Numbered from the stretch's first letter, positions 28,435 to 37,423 are shown. The stretch is 56,269 bases of DNA from Chitinophagaceae bacterium (GCA_004322015.1 SCQT01000212.1:1-56269); one strand, 5' to 3'. Translations and numbers: made by a program. Notes: a model not told the origin generated them from the letters alone.

Positions 28435-30090
28435 ATGAAAAAGCCAGTTAACTTGTCAGCTAAATCAACGGGACTTATGAGTTTTTATACTTTTGTCTTG
28501 TTGTCTGTAATACTTGTCTTCGCCTGCGGATGTACCAGGCAGTTCGACTCCATGAATACCGATCCGAGCGGTATCACAAATAAAGAATTATTACCGGACT
28601 TTAACAATATCGGATTGTATTTTCCGGGTATTCAGCAACATATATTCGGAGAAGAGGGAGACTACCAACTCACTCAGAATCTGAATGCAGATTGTTATGC
28701 GGGATATTATATGTCTCCTGACCCTTTCCGTGGAAACATCAATAATCAAAGTTATGCCCTGGTTGACGGATGGAACTCGGATATTTACTCTATGGCTTAT
28801 GGTCATGTAATGGGCCCCGTGAATACAATTGCCTCCAAGGGAACACGTGCCTCAGCTCCCGATTTTTGGGCAATTGCCCTGATTTTACAGGTTCAGGCCA
28901 TGGATCGTGTCACAGACCTTTATGGACCGATCCCTTATAGTAAAGTCGGGCAGGGATCTACTACGCCCTACGATTCCCAGCAAGATGTATATAAATTATT
29001 CTTTTTACAATTGGACACGGCTGTGAATAACCTGCAGGCATATATTAAAGCTAATCCCGGCGCCAAGCCTTTTAAAAAGTTTGATATGATCTATGGCGGA
29101 GATTATACCGAATGGTTGAAATATGCTAATTCTTTAAGATTAAGGTTGGCTATGCATCTTGCTAATATTGATCCTGCCACGGCACAAGCGCAGGTCCTGA
29201 AGGCTCTTGACCCCAATGCCGGCGGGGTGTTTACAACTAATTCGGACAACGCCACTATTGCAGGTTTCGGATATCATAATCCGATCTGGTGGATTGGCAC
29301 CAGTTGGACTGACCTTTCCGTCGGCGCTTCCCTGACTTCTTATCTGAACGGATACCATGATCCCAGAATGCCTGTTATGGTTGCTGCGGCCACCAGCCCT
29401 TCCAGTATCGCCGGGCAGTACGTAGGGATCCGCGCAGGAACTCCGGTTGGAGGTAAACCCATGTATAACGGATATTCCACACCTAATTTCAATACAATCC
29501 AGGAGTTTACGAACATGATCTTAATGAATGCGGCGGAAGTCTGGTTTTTAAGAGCCGAGGCTGCCTTAAGGGGTTGGACGAGTGAAAATCCCCAAACCGA
29601 TTATGAAACAGGAGTCGTCACCTCCATGCAGCAATGGGGCGCCACTCCCGGCAATTATCTTTCTGATAATACCAGTACGCAGGCTAATTATGTGGATCCG
29701 CTGACTCCTGATGCGAATGTGCCCAATGCCAGCATCAATGCCATGTCCACCGTTCACATTGCCTGGAATCCAGGCGCTACCAAAGAAAGAAACCTGGAAC
29801 GGATTATCACTCAAAAGTGGATTGCTATGTTCCCATGCGGAGGAGATGAAGCGTGGACAGAATATCGGCGTACCGGATATCCAAGGCTTTTCCCTGTGGT
29901 GGTAAATAACAGCGGCGGTACTATCAGCACTGCATTACAGATTCGCCGATTACAGTATCCATCCAGCGAATACAACAGTAACGGCGATGCTGTTAAAGCA
30001 GCAGTATCCACGCTGGGCGGGCCGGATAATGGCGGGACACCCATTTGGTGGGACACTAATAAAGGCCAGGCTGTACCTGTAAATTTCTAA
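28435..30090 (+). CDS. SusD-like_2-type glycan-binding lipoprotein
   Basis: Surface lipoprotein partner of the SusC encoded just upstream (47-base gap). Lipobox FACGC after a hydrophobic stretch. The segments QVQAMDRVTDLYGPIPYSKV, then TPYDSQQDVYKLFF, LKYANSLRLRLAMH, and the C-terminal ITQKWIAMFPCGGDEAWTEY with RRTGYPRLFPV are hallmarks of the SusD-like_2 group, a branch distinct from classical SusD encoded at 16926. Length 551 residues. The gene is followed by a strong hairpin at 30165, which ends the transcript. Confidence 0.94.
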   Translation: MKKPVNLSAKSTGLMSFYTFVLLSVILVFACGCTRQFDSMNTDPSGITNKELLPDFNNIGLYFPGIQQHIFGEEGDYQLTQNLNADCYAGYYMSPDPFRGNINNQSYALVDGWNSDIYSMAYGHVMGPVNTIASKGTRASAPDFWAIALILQVQAMDRVTDLYGPIPYSKVGQGSTTPYDSQQDVYKLFFLQLDTAVNNLQAYIKANPGAKPFKKFDMIYGGDYTEWLKYANSLRLRLAMHLANIDPATAQAQVLKALDPNAGGVFTTNSDNATIAGFGYHNPIWWIGTSWTDLSVGASLTSYLNGYHDPRMPVMVAAATSPSSIAGQYVGIRAGTPVGGKPMYNGYSTPNFNTIQEFTNMILMNAAEVWFLRAEAALRGWTSENPQTDYETGVVTSMQQWGATPGNYLSDNTSTQANYVDPLTPDANVPNASINAMSTVHIAWNPGATKERNLERIITQKWIAMFPCGGDEAWTEYRRTGYPRLFPVVVNNSGGTISTALQIRRLQYPSSEYNSNGDAVKAAVSTLGGPDNGGTPIWWDTNKGQAVPVNF

Positions 30091-30164
30091 GTTCTTTTTG
30101 CTGGAAATTTATCCAATGCATTAGCATCGGTAGTTTTTGCCACAACCATTGCTTATTTTATGAT

Positions 30165-30197
30165 CCCGCGATTCCGGTCAAAAGCCGGAATCGCGGG
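30165..30197. terminator. 13-bp perfect hairpin, bidirectional terminator
   Basis: cccgcgattccgg (30165-30177), loop tcaaaag, ccggaatcgcggg (30185-30197), followed by ttt and preceded by A/T-rich sequence with tttta. It lies between the convergent SusD and TPR genes and can serve both strands. Confidence 0.85.
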
Positions 30198-30277
30198 TTT
30201 AATGCCGGTAGGTCAGCTTATATCTTCATCATTCATGGGAAAATTGCGGGCATGCCAGGTATTAAGTGCGCTTTTAA

Positions 30278-30310
30278 TAGGGCGAAGATAGGGCGAAGGT
30301 AGGGCGAAGA
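30278..30310. repeat. three tandem 11-bp units tagggcgaagR
   Basis: Units tagggcgaaga, tagggcgaagg and tagggcgaaga at 30278, 30289 and 30300, followed by a degraded fourth (ccgggc). It is placed in the short convergent intergenic region after the terminator. Confidence 0.85.
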
Positions 30311-30344
30311 CCGGGCTTTGACAGGGAGAATCCAAGCCTTGGGT

Positions 30345-31205
30345 TTATCTAAACCTGGAAATAATGGTTTTATTTAACAGGTCTTTATTTTGCAGAACAG
30401 ATGCAGGCGAAGCTTCAGGTACTGTGGCGTGTTTAAAAAATTGCGCCTGATAGGTTTTATTCCTGATACTGTCTTTCAAATTATTCGTATTATCTGGCTG
30501 AGACCCTGTTGAGGTATTCAACTTGTCCATGATTTGCAGCGATTGCTCCCTGTTACCGGTGATCGCATAAGATTTTGCAATGATTACGGCCTCATCAGGA
30601 GTTATATATACGGGAGCCTGAAGATCCGACAGGATTTTTTCGATCCGGTTTACCGCCTGCATATCTCCCGGAGATTGCTTTAATTGCTCAATATGGCTGT
30701 TCAGTGCGTCCACACTTCGGGTGAATTTCTCTTTTATCACTATTTTATTCTCCAAATTGACCCGTGTGGCAGCCACTTCTTCAGATCGGGGATTGATCTT
30801 TTCAGCCTTGTTAAGGTACACAGAGGCAGAATCATATCTGCCAAGGGCTATTTGTGCTTTAGTCACCGCAAGGAGGGCGTTACTGTTTTGATAAAGACGG
30901 CTATTGTTTTTTAATTGTGCCAATTTTTGCTCCAGGTTTTTAGCGGATGCAGTGTCAGCAGGATTGTTACTGACAGCTGCTGCAAGGTTATTCATTTGAA
31001 TAACGATCCCTCCTATTGAGATAGATTTTATTGTGGGGTAACCAACCATGATCACAGGGATAAGAAAGAAAGGAAGCAGGTTATTCACAGCACCTTTCTT
31101 CATTACGATCCATACTAAGAGGAACAACAAAACCAGGAAAACGGCTATTCCCATAATAAAAAAGGCGACCTCGCGCGGGAGCATGTTGTCGAAAAGATGG
31201 TTCAT
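30345..31205 (-). CDS. membrane protein with TPR-like repeats, function unknown
   Basis: 286 residues. Two N-terminal transmembrane helices (about 13-36, VAFFIMGIAVFLVLLFLLVW, and about 43-60, LLPFFLIPVIMVGYPTI) are followed by a soluble helical part. It contains one clear TPR-like pair: ALLAVTKAQIALGRYDSASV with YLNKAEKINPRSEE. Another helical repeat, EAVIIAKSYAITGNREQSLQ, lies near the C-terminus. I recognise no enzyme. It is on the minus strand, convergent with the SusCD pair. Upstream is a 645-base structured gap, so it appears to be a single-gene unit. It could be an assembly or scaffold protein; this is a guess from TPRs only. Confidence 0.75.
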   Translation of the reverse strand: MNHLFDNMLPREVAFFIMGIAVFLVLLFLLVWIVMKKGAVNNLLPFFLIPVIMVGYPTIKSISIGGIVIQMNNLAAAVSNNPADTASAKNLEQKLAQLKNNSRLYQNSNALLAVTKAQIALGRYDSASVYLNKAEKINPRSEEVAATRVNLENKIVIKEKFTRSVDALNSHIEQLKQSPGDMQAVNRIEKILSDLQAPVYITPDEAVIIAKSYAITGNREQSLQIMDKLNTSTGSQPDNTNNLKDSIRNKTYQAQFFKHATVPEASPASVLQNKDLLNKTIISRFR

Positions 31206-31508
31206 GATGTTAATATGAATTAGATAATCTGAAGATGAGGTATTTACAAGATTTACGGCTACGCTGGTGGTGACAGGTAATCCCCTCCTTCTTATACGGA
31301 TTGAGAGGATTGAACGCTGTTTGAGCAGGATGACGGAGTTGCATACAGCGGAGTATAAGTTAAACCGGTTATAACGGATCTGATCAGCTATAGCTTACAT
31401 CAGACAGGTGTTGATTTATACTATTGTAAATGTAAAATAGATATTCTGTACTGCAAAATATTTTTTATTTAGAGCACGTTACCTCTAATCATAGTGTTCT
31501 TTCTTTGT

Positions 31509-31546
31509 CTCTGACGGAGTCCGATACTCGTCAGAGTCGTCGGACT
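31509..31546. repeat. two interleaved inverted repeats (A-B-A'-B')
   Basis: A ctctgacg (31509-31516) pairs with cgtcagag (31529-31536). B agtccga (31518-31524) pairs with tcggact (31540-31546). The pairs cross, so RNA could form either hairpin or a pseudoknot. Both stems are perfect. Confidence 0.75.
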
Positions 31547-31729
31547 TAAAACATAGGAGAACCAAACCTGCCTGCGGCAAGCAGGGAAAATTCAAGACTT
31601 CCCGAATATTCGGGAGAAAAATGACTAAAATTTGCTCAATTACGCTACGGAAAATAATGCTCCGATCAACTTTACCTCTGGTTTAGCAATTGCTATACTC
31701 AACTTTAGTGTAAATCTGATCATATTTTC

Positions 31730-31747
31730 TCTCTACGTCCGTAGAGA
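31730..31747. terminator. 8-bp inverted repeat near the 3' side of the GH2 gene
   Basis: tctctacg (31730-31737), 2-base centre, cgtagaga (31740-31747), perfect. On the minus strand it lies about 100 bases after the GH2 stop and could stabilise or end that transcript. The tight 2-base loop makes this uncertain. Confidence 0.35.
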
Positions 31748-31850
31748 TCATTTTTCTAAGGTCGCTATGGCAATGCCCTTATTCCAGTGAGTGCAACGAG
31801 AACTAACTACCTAATTCCATATTCTTTTTAATATTTTCACCTATCTGTTT

Positions 31851-34631
31851 TCAGAGATTAATGGTTCTCTCATTTTTAATATTCCAACCTTCCATTAACA
31901 ACTTGGGCCGTCCTGAAATTTTCGTCTTGGGGCAGTTTACCGTTACAGTGATCGTTTCATGCGGCGCCAGAGAAAAATAATTATCTGACCAGAAAGCAGG
32001 TAATATTTCATCCGATAAATCTCCCTTCATTAGTCTCGGATGGACAAAAAATGCCAATTGGCCGGAAGTGTTGGTGAACCTGAATACCCATGTTTTCCGA
32101 CTTTTATCTTGAGTACTGTTTATTAATTGCACTCCTACATTTGCCTCGGGCATACTTTGCAATTCTTTGTAATTATGCTCCGGTTGCATCCAGTATGTAT
32201 TATGTGAAATTATTTCTCCTGAGCTGTTCTTTAAAGTAAGCATGACGAAAGAAATGCGGCTCTCCTGTTGCAAAGCGGAGGCTATTGAGATAATATTCTT
32301 CACGCTGGTATCCGGTATGTTGATCACCTTGCTGTGGTCATATAACAACTTACCATCTATGTTGAATATTCTTATGGCTGCGGATAAACGATCAGCCGGA
32401 TGATAGCCCCGGTTGATCACCGCTATAGTTGAATCATCCAGGTTAAGCTGAATATGCACCGGGGCGAGTGTGCGTTGTATAAAATAATAGCCAGCATTAG
32501 GCTCCAGGTACCAGTCATAGACCTGCCAGATCACGCTTGGGAAGGCGGCATTTAATTTCCATAACATTACGCCGCCTGTTTCATTTAACTTATGTGCCGC
32601 CGCTTCAAAAATCCCGCGGTAACCATCGGCATTCATGAATTGCATTTTTTCAGAGAAATCTTTCATGCTGACGGGTTTCCCATAGCGAGTCACCATCGTA
32701 TCATAATATAATTCATAATGCCCATTTCCTGAGCAGGCATCATGATAGCCCCAGGTATTATTCAGCGGATAAGGCAATGAAGTATCAGGAATCAAATCAG
32801 GAATGATCTTATGTAAAGAAGCATAAGGCGGCTGTGAAGGCAGCCCTGTTTCATCCTTGAAAACCCAGTCTTTGCCTTCATCTGCCTTTTTATAATAAAC
32901 AGAAGGATCCTGCCAGGAATAAGGGCCGCTGCTATACACTCCCGCCGGCTTATTATCCGGCCAGGATCCTTTCCATCCCGGCGGCAGTTTGGCATATCCT
33001 GAAGAAGAGGGGATAAAGGGGCGGGTACCATCCAGTGCGATAATACTGTCGCGCAGAGCATCGTACAACTCTTTCCTGGCATGGCCTTCATTACCTCCGG
33101 TCCACAACAGCAGGCTTGGATGATTTCTTATTCTGTAAATAGTGCTTGTCATATTACGGATAAAGACGCTGCTCTCCAGCGGCCAATCCGGTGATCCTTT
33201 AAATTCGCCCTGCGTATCGCCGGTGATCCAGAAGTCCTGCCAGACTAACATACCATACCGATCAGCAAGCTCGAAAAATATATCAGGCGGGGTTACCCCC
33301 CCTCCCCAGATGCGTAATAAATTAATATGGGCATTTCTGCAAAGGCGAATTTCATCGTCATAGCGTGCAGAATCCCTGTTCAGCATCATATCGGGTACCC
33401 ATGCCCCGCCGTCCAAATGGATCTTCCTTCCATTTACATAGAAGTCCCTGCGTATCCAACCATTGACATCAGTTGCTTCAGAACTTACCGTACGAATGCC
33501 AAAAAGGAAAGAGGTATCATCCGCTATTTGATTACCGTGCATATATTGTAAAATAATCCGGTACAAACCAGGATCGCCATAACCGTTTGGCCACCAGAGA
33601 TGAGGATGACGGATAATCAATTGTTTAATATGATCCGGATCTAAATCAACCACCTTGCTTTCGCCTGCCAACAAGGAAATAGTCTTGTCAAAAGAGAAAG
33701 AGGTTCCTGCGAAATTCTCAGGAATGATCTTCACCACTAATTTTCCATTTTTACTTTCAGCGGAATGATTAGTCAGAATCATGTGTAATGATATTTTAGC
33801 TAAGCCGGTATCAGGAAGATCGGGTAGGCTTGTGACGATTTTTGGATGATCAATGGTAACCCAACCGGAAGTCCGTAAATACACTGGTTGCCATATACCC
33901 ATATTCCGGTCTCTTACGGCAGGGATCCAGTCCCAGCCCACCGAACAAAGCATGGTTACGTTCTTGCCTATATCGCCCGTAGGCCCTCCATTTTCATAAA
34001 ATGGGCCTAATGCATTCAGTTGGGGATGAGCAGGCAGGCCCGGGTAATCCAAAGGATAAATTTCTACAGCCAGTACATTTTCACCGCCTGCTTTAATGAC
34101 TTTACTGATATCGAGGGCATACTCTGCAAACATCCCTGCCATTTGAGCTGAGTCGGCAATTTGTTGTCCATTTAACCAAACGGCTGCCCGGTAATTAATT
34201 CCTTTAAAGATCAGTTGAAAAAATTTCCCCCTGTCTTTGGCCGGAACCCCGAAGGTAGTCCTGTACCAGTATGGCTTTTTCCAGGGATTAGCCTCATTAG
34301 GAAGAAAACTGTATTTTGATAAACCCCATTTGAGATTGAAGCTGTCAGAGGCGTCCGGTATCAGCATATTATTCATGCCTGTGTACGGATCAGCATACAC
34401 GTGATTGGCGACCAGCCCTGTCAACACTGTGGAAGGCACGGTCACGGGAAACCAATAATTTTTAGGATGATAGGAACCCGAAGACAGCACGCTTCCGGGC
34501 TCAGTAATGATATAAGAAGACTGTAGATGAAACCGGGTCAATTCAACCTGTTTGACGGGGTTAGCCTGTGCAGAAACCAGGGTCGGCAGTAATAACCCTG
34601 AAAGCCATAAAGAGATAAAAGCCTTTAGCAT
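31851..34631 (-). CDS. GH2-family glycosidase, beta-mannosidase/exo-glucosaminidase-like
   Basis: Secreted exo-glycosidase of 926 residues with signal peptide ending in LVSAQA. Order: jelly-roll sugar-binding domain (about 30-230, YWYRTTFGVP and AAVWLNGQQIADS), immunoglobulin-like domain, and TIM barrel from about 390 (RDFYVNGRKIHLDGGAWVPD, NAHINLLRIWGGGVTPPDIF). The acid/base Glu515 is in WTGGNEGHA and the probable nucleophile Glu594 in FKDETGLPSQP. C-terminal beta domains follow. The layout is that of exo-beta-glucosaminidases and mannosidases rather than of LacZ. Exo-glucosaminidases of the CsxA type use Asp as acid, whereas here Asn-Glu is kept, which favours a mannosidase-like activity. 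Secretion and the neighbouring GH130 fit a shared substrate. Encoded 55 bases after the phosphoesterase gene. Confidence 0.88.
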   Translation of the reverse strand: MLKAFISLWLSGLLLPTLVSAQANPVKQVELTRFHLQSSYIITEPGSVLSSGSYHPKNYWFPVTVPSTVLTGLVANHVYADPYTGMNNMLIPDASDSFNLKWGLSKYSFLPNEANPWKKPYWYRTTFGVPAKDRGKFFQLIFKGINYRAAVWLNGQQIADSAQMAGMFAEYALDISKVIKAGGENVLAVEIYPLDYPGLPAHPQLNALGPFYENGGPTGDIGKNVTMLCSVGWDWIPAVRDRNMGIWQPVYLRTSGWVTIDHPKIVTSLPDLPDTGLAKISLHMILTNHSAESKNGKLVVKIIPENFAGTSFSFDKTISLLAGESKVVDLDPDHIKQLIIRHPHLWWPNGYGDPGLYRIILQYMHGNQIADDTSFLFGIRTVSSEATDVNGWIRRDFYVNGRKIHLDGGAWVPDMMLNRDSARYDDEIRLCRNAHINLLRIWGGGVTPPDIFFELADRYGMLVWQDFWITGDTQGEFKGSPDWPLESSVFIRNMTSTIYRIRNHPSLLLWTGGNEGHARKELYDALRDSIIALDGTRPFIPSSSGYAKLPPGWKGSWPDNKPAGVYSSGPYSWQDPSVYYKKADEGKDWVFKDETGLPSQPPYASLHKIIPDLIPDTSLPYPLNNTWGYHDACSGNGHYELYYDTMVTRYGKPVSMKDFSEKMQFMNADGYRGIFEAAAHKLNETGGVMLWKLNAAFPSVIWQVYDWYLEPNAGYYFIQRTLAPVHIQLNLDDSTIAVINRGYHPADRLSAAIRIFNIDGKLLYDHSKVINIPDTSVKNIISIASALQQESRISFVMLTLKNSSGEIISHNTYWMQPEHNYKELQSMPEANVGVQLINSTQDKSRKTWVFRFTNTSGQLAFFVHPRLMKGDLSDEILPAFWSDNYFSLAPHETITVTVNCPKTKISGRPKLLMEGWNIKNERTINL

Positions 34632-34686
34632 AATGGGAAATTAGAGATTAAAAATACTTATTAAAATTCTTCATGAAAGAAATTAC

Positions 34687-35934
34687 TCACCCAAGAGTTA
34701 TTACCGTAATTTCCGGTAATATGCCTACTCTGCCGGGATATCCTAAAAAGCCAAATCCGCGGTTTACGTACAAGTATTGTTTTCCTTCCTTGTACAATCC
34801 TGCCCACTCTTTATAAGTATATTGCACGGGGCTCCATTTGATACCCGGTATTTCAACTCCGAACTGCATCCCGTGTGTATGACCGGCTAACATTAAAGCA
34901 ATATCCGGATAATCCGGCAGCACCTGTGCATCCCAGTGAGAAGGATCATGGGATAACAATATTTTAAAGGGGATATTCTCCGTGCCGGCACATGCTTTTT
35001 TGAGGTCGCCATATTTGGGAAAGCGTGCTTTAGCGCTCCAGTTTTCCACGCCGATAACTGCTATTTTCTGACCGTCTTTTTCTAAAACTGCGTGTGCATT
35101 ATTTAACATTTGCCATCCCATGACCGCCTCGATCTCCTTCAACCGTTCTAAATTGGCTGCTTTTGCCTCCTTACTTTCCCAAGTCACATAATCGCCGTAA
35201 TCATGATTTCCCAGGATAGCGAAGACGCCCATTGGCGCCTGCAGGCTGCTGAGAAGTTCCCGGTAATCGTTTACTTCGTCCGAGCGGTTATTCACTAAAT
35301 CTCCCGTAAAAAATATCACATCGGGCTTTTCATTTTTGATCATGTCAATACCCCTCCGTACTTTTTCATAATTGTCAAAGCTTCCTGAATGAATATCGGA
35401 TATCTGTATGATCTGCAATCCTTTAAAGGCAGCAGGAAGGTTGGGAAAAGCAAGATTTATTCTTCTAATCCTATAGTTATACTTATTGGAAAAGCCATAC
35501 AGCAAGGTGGCCAATAACCCGCCTCCGGCCAATAATCCGGCCTTTGACAGGAACTGCGAACGCGTAATGCCGTGAATAATATCAGGCGGAGAAACAACAG
35601 GTTTAGATTGAAAAAGCGAGAATATCCAAACGCCCCCCCTTCGTAAATCATCTATCAATAAGAATACGGAAGCCAGCAACTTACCGATATAGATACCAAA
35701 AATAATAGTGATTATGATAAACTTAAAATTTCCGCGGGCTTCTGTCACATGCCAGTGAGGTGTGGTAAGCACCAGTATCCAGCAGGCTAATGCTATTATC
35801 CAGTAGGCTATCAGAATAGTCAGGCGTGCAAACGGATGAAAATGAGAAATGACGGTCCTTACTGCCTGAAATACATACAGATCAAGCAGGAAAAGAATAA
35901 GGAGAACTATAGAAATAACAGATCTCGAACGCAT
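34687..35934 (-). CDS. membrane-anchored metallophosphoesterase (YkuE/YaeI-like)
   Basis: 415 residues. Three to four N-terminal transmembrane helices (about 5-30, 38-57, 70-95, 134-150) precede a calcineurin-like phosphoesterase domain with the complete metal motif set: ISDIHSGSF (Asp180, His182), FTGDLVNNRSDE, LGNHDYG, LLSHDPSHWD and AGHTHGMQF (usually GHTHGGQ). The closest named relatives cleave UDP-2,3-diacylglucosamine or lipid-linked diphosphates at the membrane. That activity is a possibility only. It is upstream of the GH2 gene on the same strand and may be cotranscribed with it by chance rather than by function. Confidence 0.88.
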   Translation of the reverse strand: MRSRSVISIVLLILFLLDLYVFQAVRTVISHFHPFARLTILIAYWIIALACWILVLTTPHWHVTEARGNFKFIIITIIFGIYIGKLLASVFLLIDDLRRGGVWIFSLFQSKPVVSPPDIIHGITRSQFLSKAGLLAGGGLLATLLYGFSNKYNYRIRRINLAFPNLPAAFKGLQIIQISDIHSGSFDNYEKVRRGIDMIKNEKPDVIFFTGDLVNNRSDEVNDYRELLSSLQAPMGVFAILGNHDYGDYVTWESKEAKAANLERLKEIEAVMGWQMLNNAHAVLEKDGQKIAVIGVENWSAKARFPKYGDLKKACAGTENIPFKILLSHDPSHWDAQVLPDYPDIALMLAGHTHGMQFGVEIPGIKWSPVQYTYKEWAGLYKEGKQYLYVNRGFGFLGYPGRVGILPEITVITLG

Positions 35935-35949
35935 GTTTTTATATTTGCC

Positions 35950-36060
35950 GATCTCTGATTCGAAGATCTCTGATTTTTAGCAGTCTTTTTATTCATAATT
36001 CCTTTTTCCTAAATCAGACATCATCACATCAGACATCATCACATCAGACATCGAAAAATC
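35950..36060. repeat. stuttering repeats with complementary arms (GATCTCTGATT / ATCAGACATC)
   Basis: gatctctgatt occurs twice (35950-35960, 35965-35975). Downstream the 15-base unit atcagacatcatcac occurs 2.7 times in tandem (36013-36052), then aaaatcag. The first word is nearly the reverse complement of the second (aatcagagatc versus aatcagacatc). It lies between the FMN reductase and phosphoesterase genes. Confidence 0.75.
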
Positions 36061-36562
36061 AGAATACGATAAATTCCTTTAATTGTTTTTCAATCGCTTT
36101 TTTAGTATCCTCATCTATCAGATCACCTTCCGTATTCACTAGTTTTTTTAGCACAGAAATAGGTAATTTATTGGGATGCACGATAACCTTCATGTGGTTG
36201 AGGATCCCTGTAAAATGCTCCATACCGCGCAAATTACCGGCTCTTCCGTCTGCCACACCGGTCAGCAATGCCTTTTTCCCGTAAAAACATTCCGGAACCC
36301 GGCACAAGTCAATTAACGCTTTGATAGCGCCGGGGAAGCTGCCGTTATATTCCGGCAAAATAAAAATAAATTTATCTGATGGTATCAGGATATCATCTTC
36401 CACCCGTTGCAGCTCCGGAGTGCGTTTATTCAGATCTATGCCTTCAGGCAGCAGTACCTGGGGATGCTCACCCATTTTCAACAATTCATCCCTGTAATAG
36501 AACACAATATTTCTTGTTCTGCTTCCCTTTCGGTTGGTGCCCGATATAACTGTGATCATCAT
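36059..36562 (-). CDS. NADPH-dependent FMN reductase
   Basis: Cytoplasmic flavoprotein of 167 residues with the flavodoxin-like fold. FMN-phosphate loop GTNRKGSRTRNIVFYY (about 7-22) and the second flavin loop LPEYNGSFPGAIKALIDL (about 78-95) are typical of the NADPH-dependent FMN/azo/chromate reductase family, which reduce flavins or quinones. The start codon pair ATG-ATG at 36557-36562 leads straight into the first strand (ITVISGTNRKGS). A TACCTTTG -7 box is 23 bases upstream. The 3' end runs into the repeat block at 36060. The physiological substrate is unknown. Confidence 0.9.
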   Translation of the reverse strand: MMITVISGTNRKGSRTRNIVFYYRDELLKMGEHPQVLLPEGIDLNKRTPELQRVEDDILIPSDKFIFILPEYNGSFPGAIKALIDLCRVPECFYGKKALLTGVADGRAGNLRGMEHFTGILNHMKVIVHPNKLPISVLKKLVNTEGDLIDEDTKKAIEKQLKEFIVF

Positions 36563-36584
36563 TTCATTTCTCCCTGAAAAGCCA

Positions 36585-36592
36585 CAAAGGTA
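36585..36592 (-). promoter_or_regulatory. -7 box candidate for the FMN reductase gene
   Basis: TACCTTTG on the minus strand (CAAAGGTA as written), a full match to TAnnTTTG. No clear -33 element at the usual spacing. It would give a leader of about 18 bases. Confidence 0.4.
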
Positions 36593-36709
36593 AATCTTAG
36601 AGGTGATTTAATGGTTTATTGCCGGCCGTTAATAACTTATTACCATTATTTTTGCCATTCGTCGTATTTTTGTCCATATTGCACCATATTAGTAAAATTT
36701 TTCAATTGA

Positions 36710-37390
36710 ATGAGGTACACTTATTACGGACAATCCTGTTTTGCGGTGCAGATCAAAGGGAAAAGCATCCTTTTTGATCCGTTCATCACAGGAAATCCAC
36801 TGGCGAAAGATATTGATGTCAATAAAATCAAGGCGGATTATATCCTGGTTTCCCATGGGCATCAGGATCATATCTTAGATCTGATCAGCATAGCCGGGCG
36901 TACCGGGGCCAAAGTGGTGTCTAATTTTGAGATTATCGGCTGGTTAGCCAAACAAGGGATCCGTAACGGGCATCCGATGAACCATGGCGGTAAATGGACA
37001 TTCGATTTCGGAACGGTGAAATATGTAAATGCCATACATTCCAGTAGCTTTGCGGACGGAAGCTATGCGGGAAATCCCGGTGGCTTTGTGATAAACAGTG
37101 AAGAGGGGACCTTTTATTTTACCGGCGATACGGCGCTGACAACGGATATGCAAGTGATCCCCCGTTTTTTTAAGCTGGATTTTTCCGTGATGTGCGTGGG
37201 GGATGCTTTCACTATGGGTTATGAAGAAGCGCTGATGGCGGCTGAGATGGTGCAATGCAAGAAAGTGATCGGGGTGCATTATGATACTTTTGACCTGATA
37301 AAATTAGACAAGCGTGCCTCGCAGGAATATTTTGCCAAAGCGGGGTATCAATTGCTTTTGCCGGAAATCGGAGAAACCATAGACGTGTAA
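36710..37390 (+). CDS. UPF0173-type metal-dependent hydrolase
   Basis: Cytoplasmic metallo-beta-lactamase-fold protein of 226 residues. The metal motif SHGHQDH lies at 48-54. FYFTGDTALTTDMQVI and KVIGVHYDTFDLIK are the later metal-binding strands. The N-terminus YTYYGQSCFAVQIKGKSI, then LFDPFITGNPLA, is characteristic of the UPF0173/YtkL group, which is widespread but without an established substrate. It is 33 bases before parA and probably belongs to the same transcript. A TATTTTTG -7 match lies at 36665-36672, though without a well-spaced -33 box. Confidence 0.9.
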   Translation: MRYTYYGQSCFAVQIKGKSILFDPFITGNPLAKDIDVNKIKADYILVSHGHQDHILDLISIAGRTGAKVVSNFEIIGWLAKQGIRNGHPMNHGGKWTFDFGTVKYVNAIHSSSFADGSYAGNPGGFVINSEEGTFYFTGDTALTTDMQVIPRFFKLDFSVMCVGDAFTMGYEEALMAAEMVQCKKVIGVHYDTFDLIKLDKRASQEYFAKAGYQLLLPEIGETIDV

Positions 37391-37423
37391 AGACGCCGGG
37401 ATAAGCGTCCCAATAAACAAAAT

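Larger units (their letters stand above)
31206..31850. other. 645-base gene-free gap rich in palindromes
   Basis: No credible gene on either strand. It holds interleaved palindromes at 31509-31546, a cctgcctgcggcaagcagg unit near 31567-31585, the 16-base perfect palindrome tcccgaatattcggga at 31600-31615, and tctctacg-tc-cgtagaga at 31730-31747. It separates the TPR gene from the 3' end of the GH2 gene, both on the minus strand, so it should contain the GH2 terminator and the TPR promoter. Confidence 0.6.

Noticed and set aside
35633-35639. C7 run in the phosphoesterase gene as a phase-variation tract
   Set aside because: Too short, and similar runs occur in housekeeping genes of the window.
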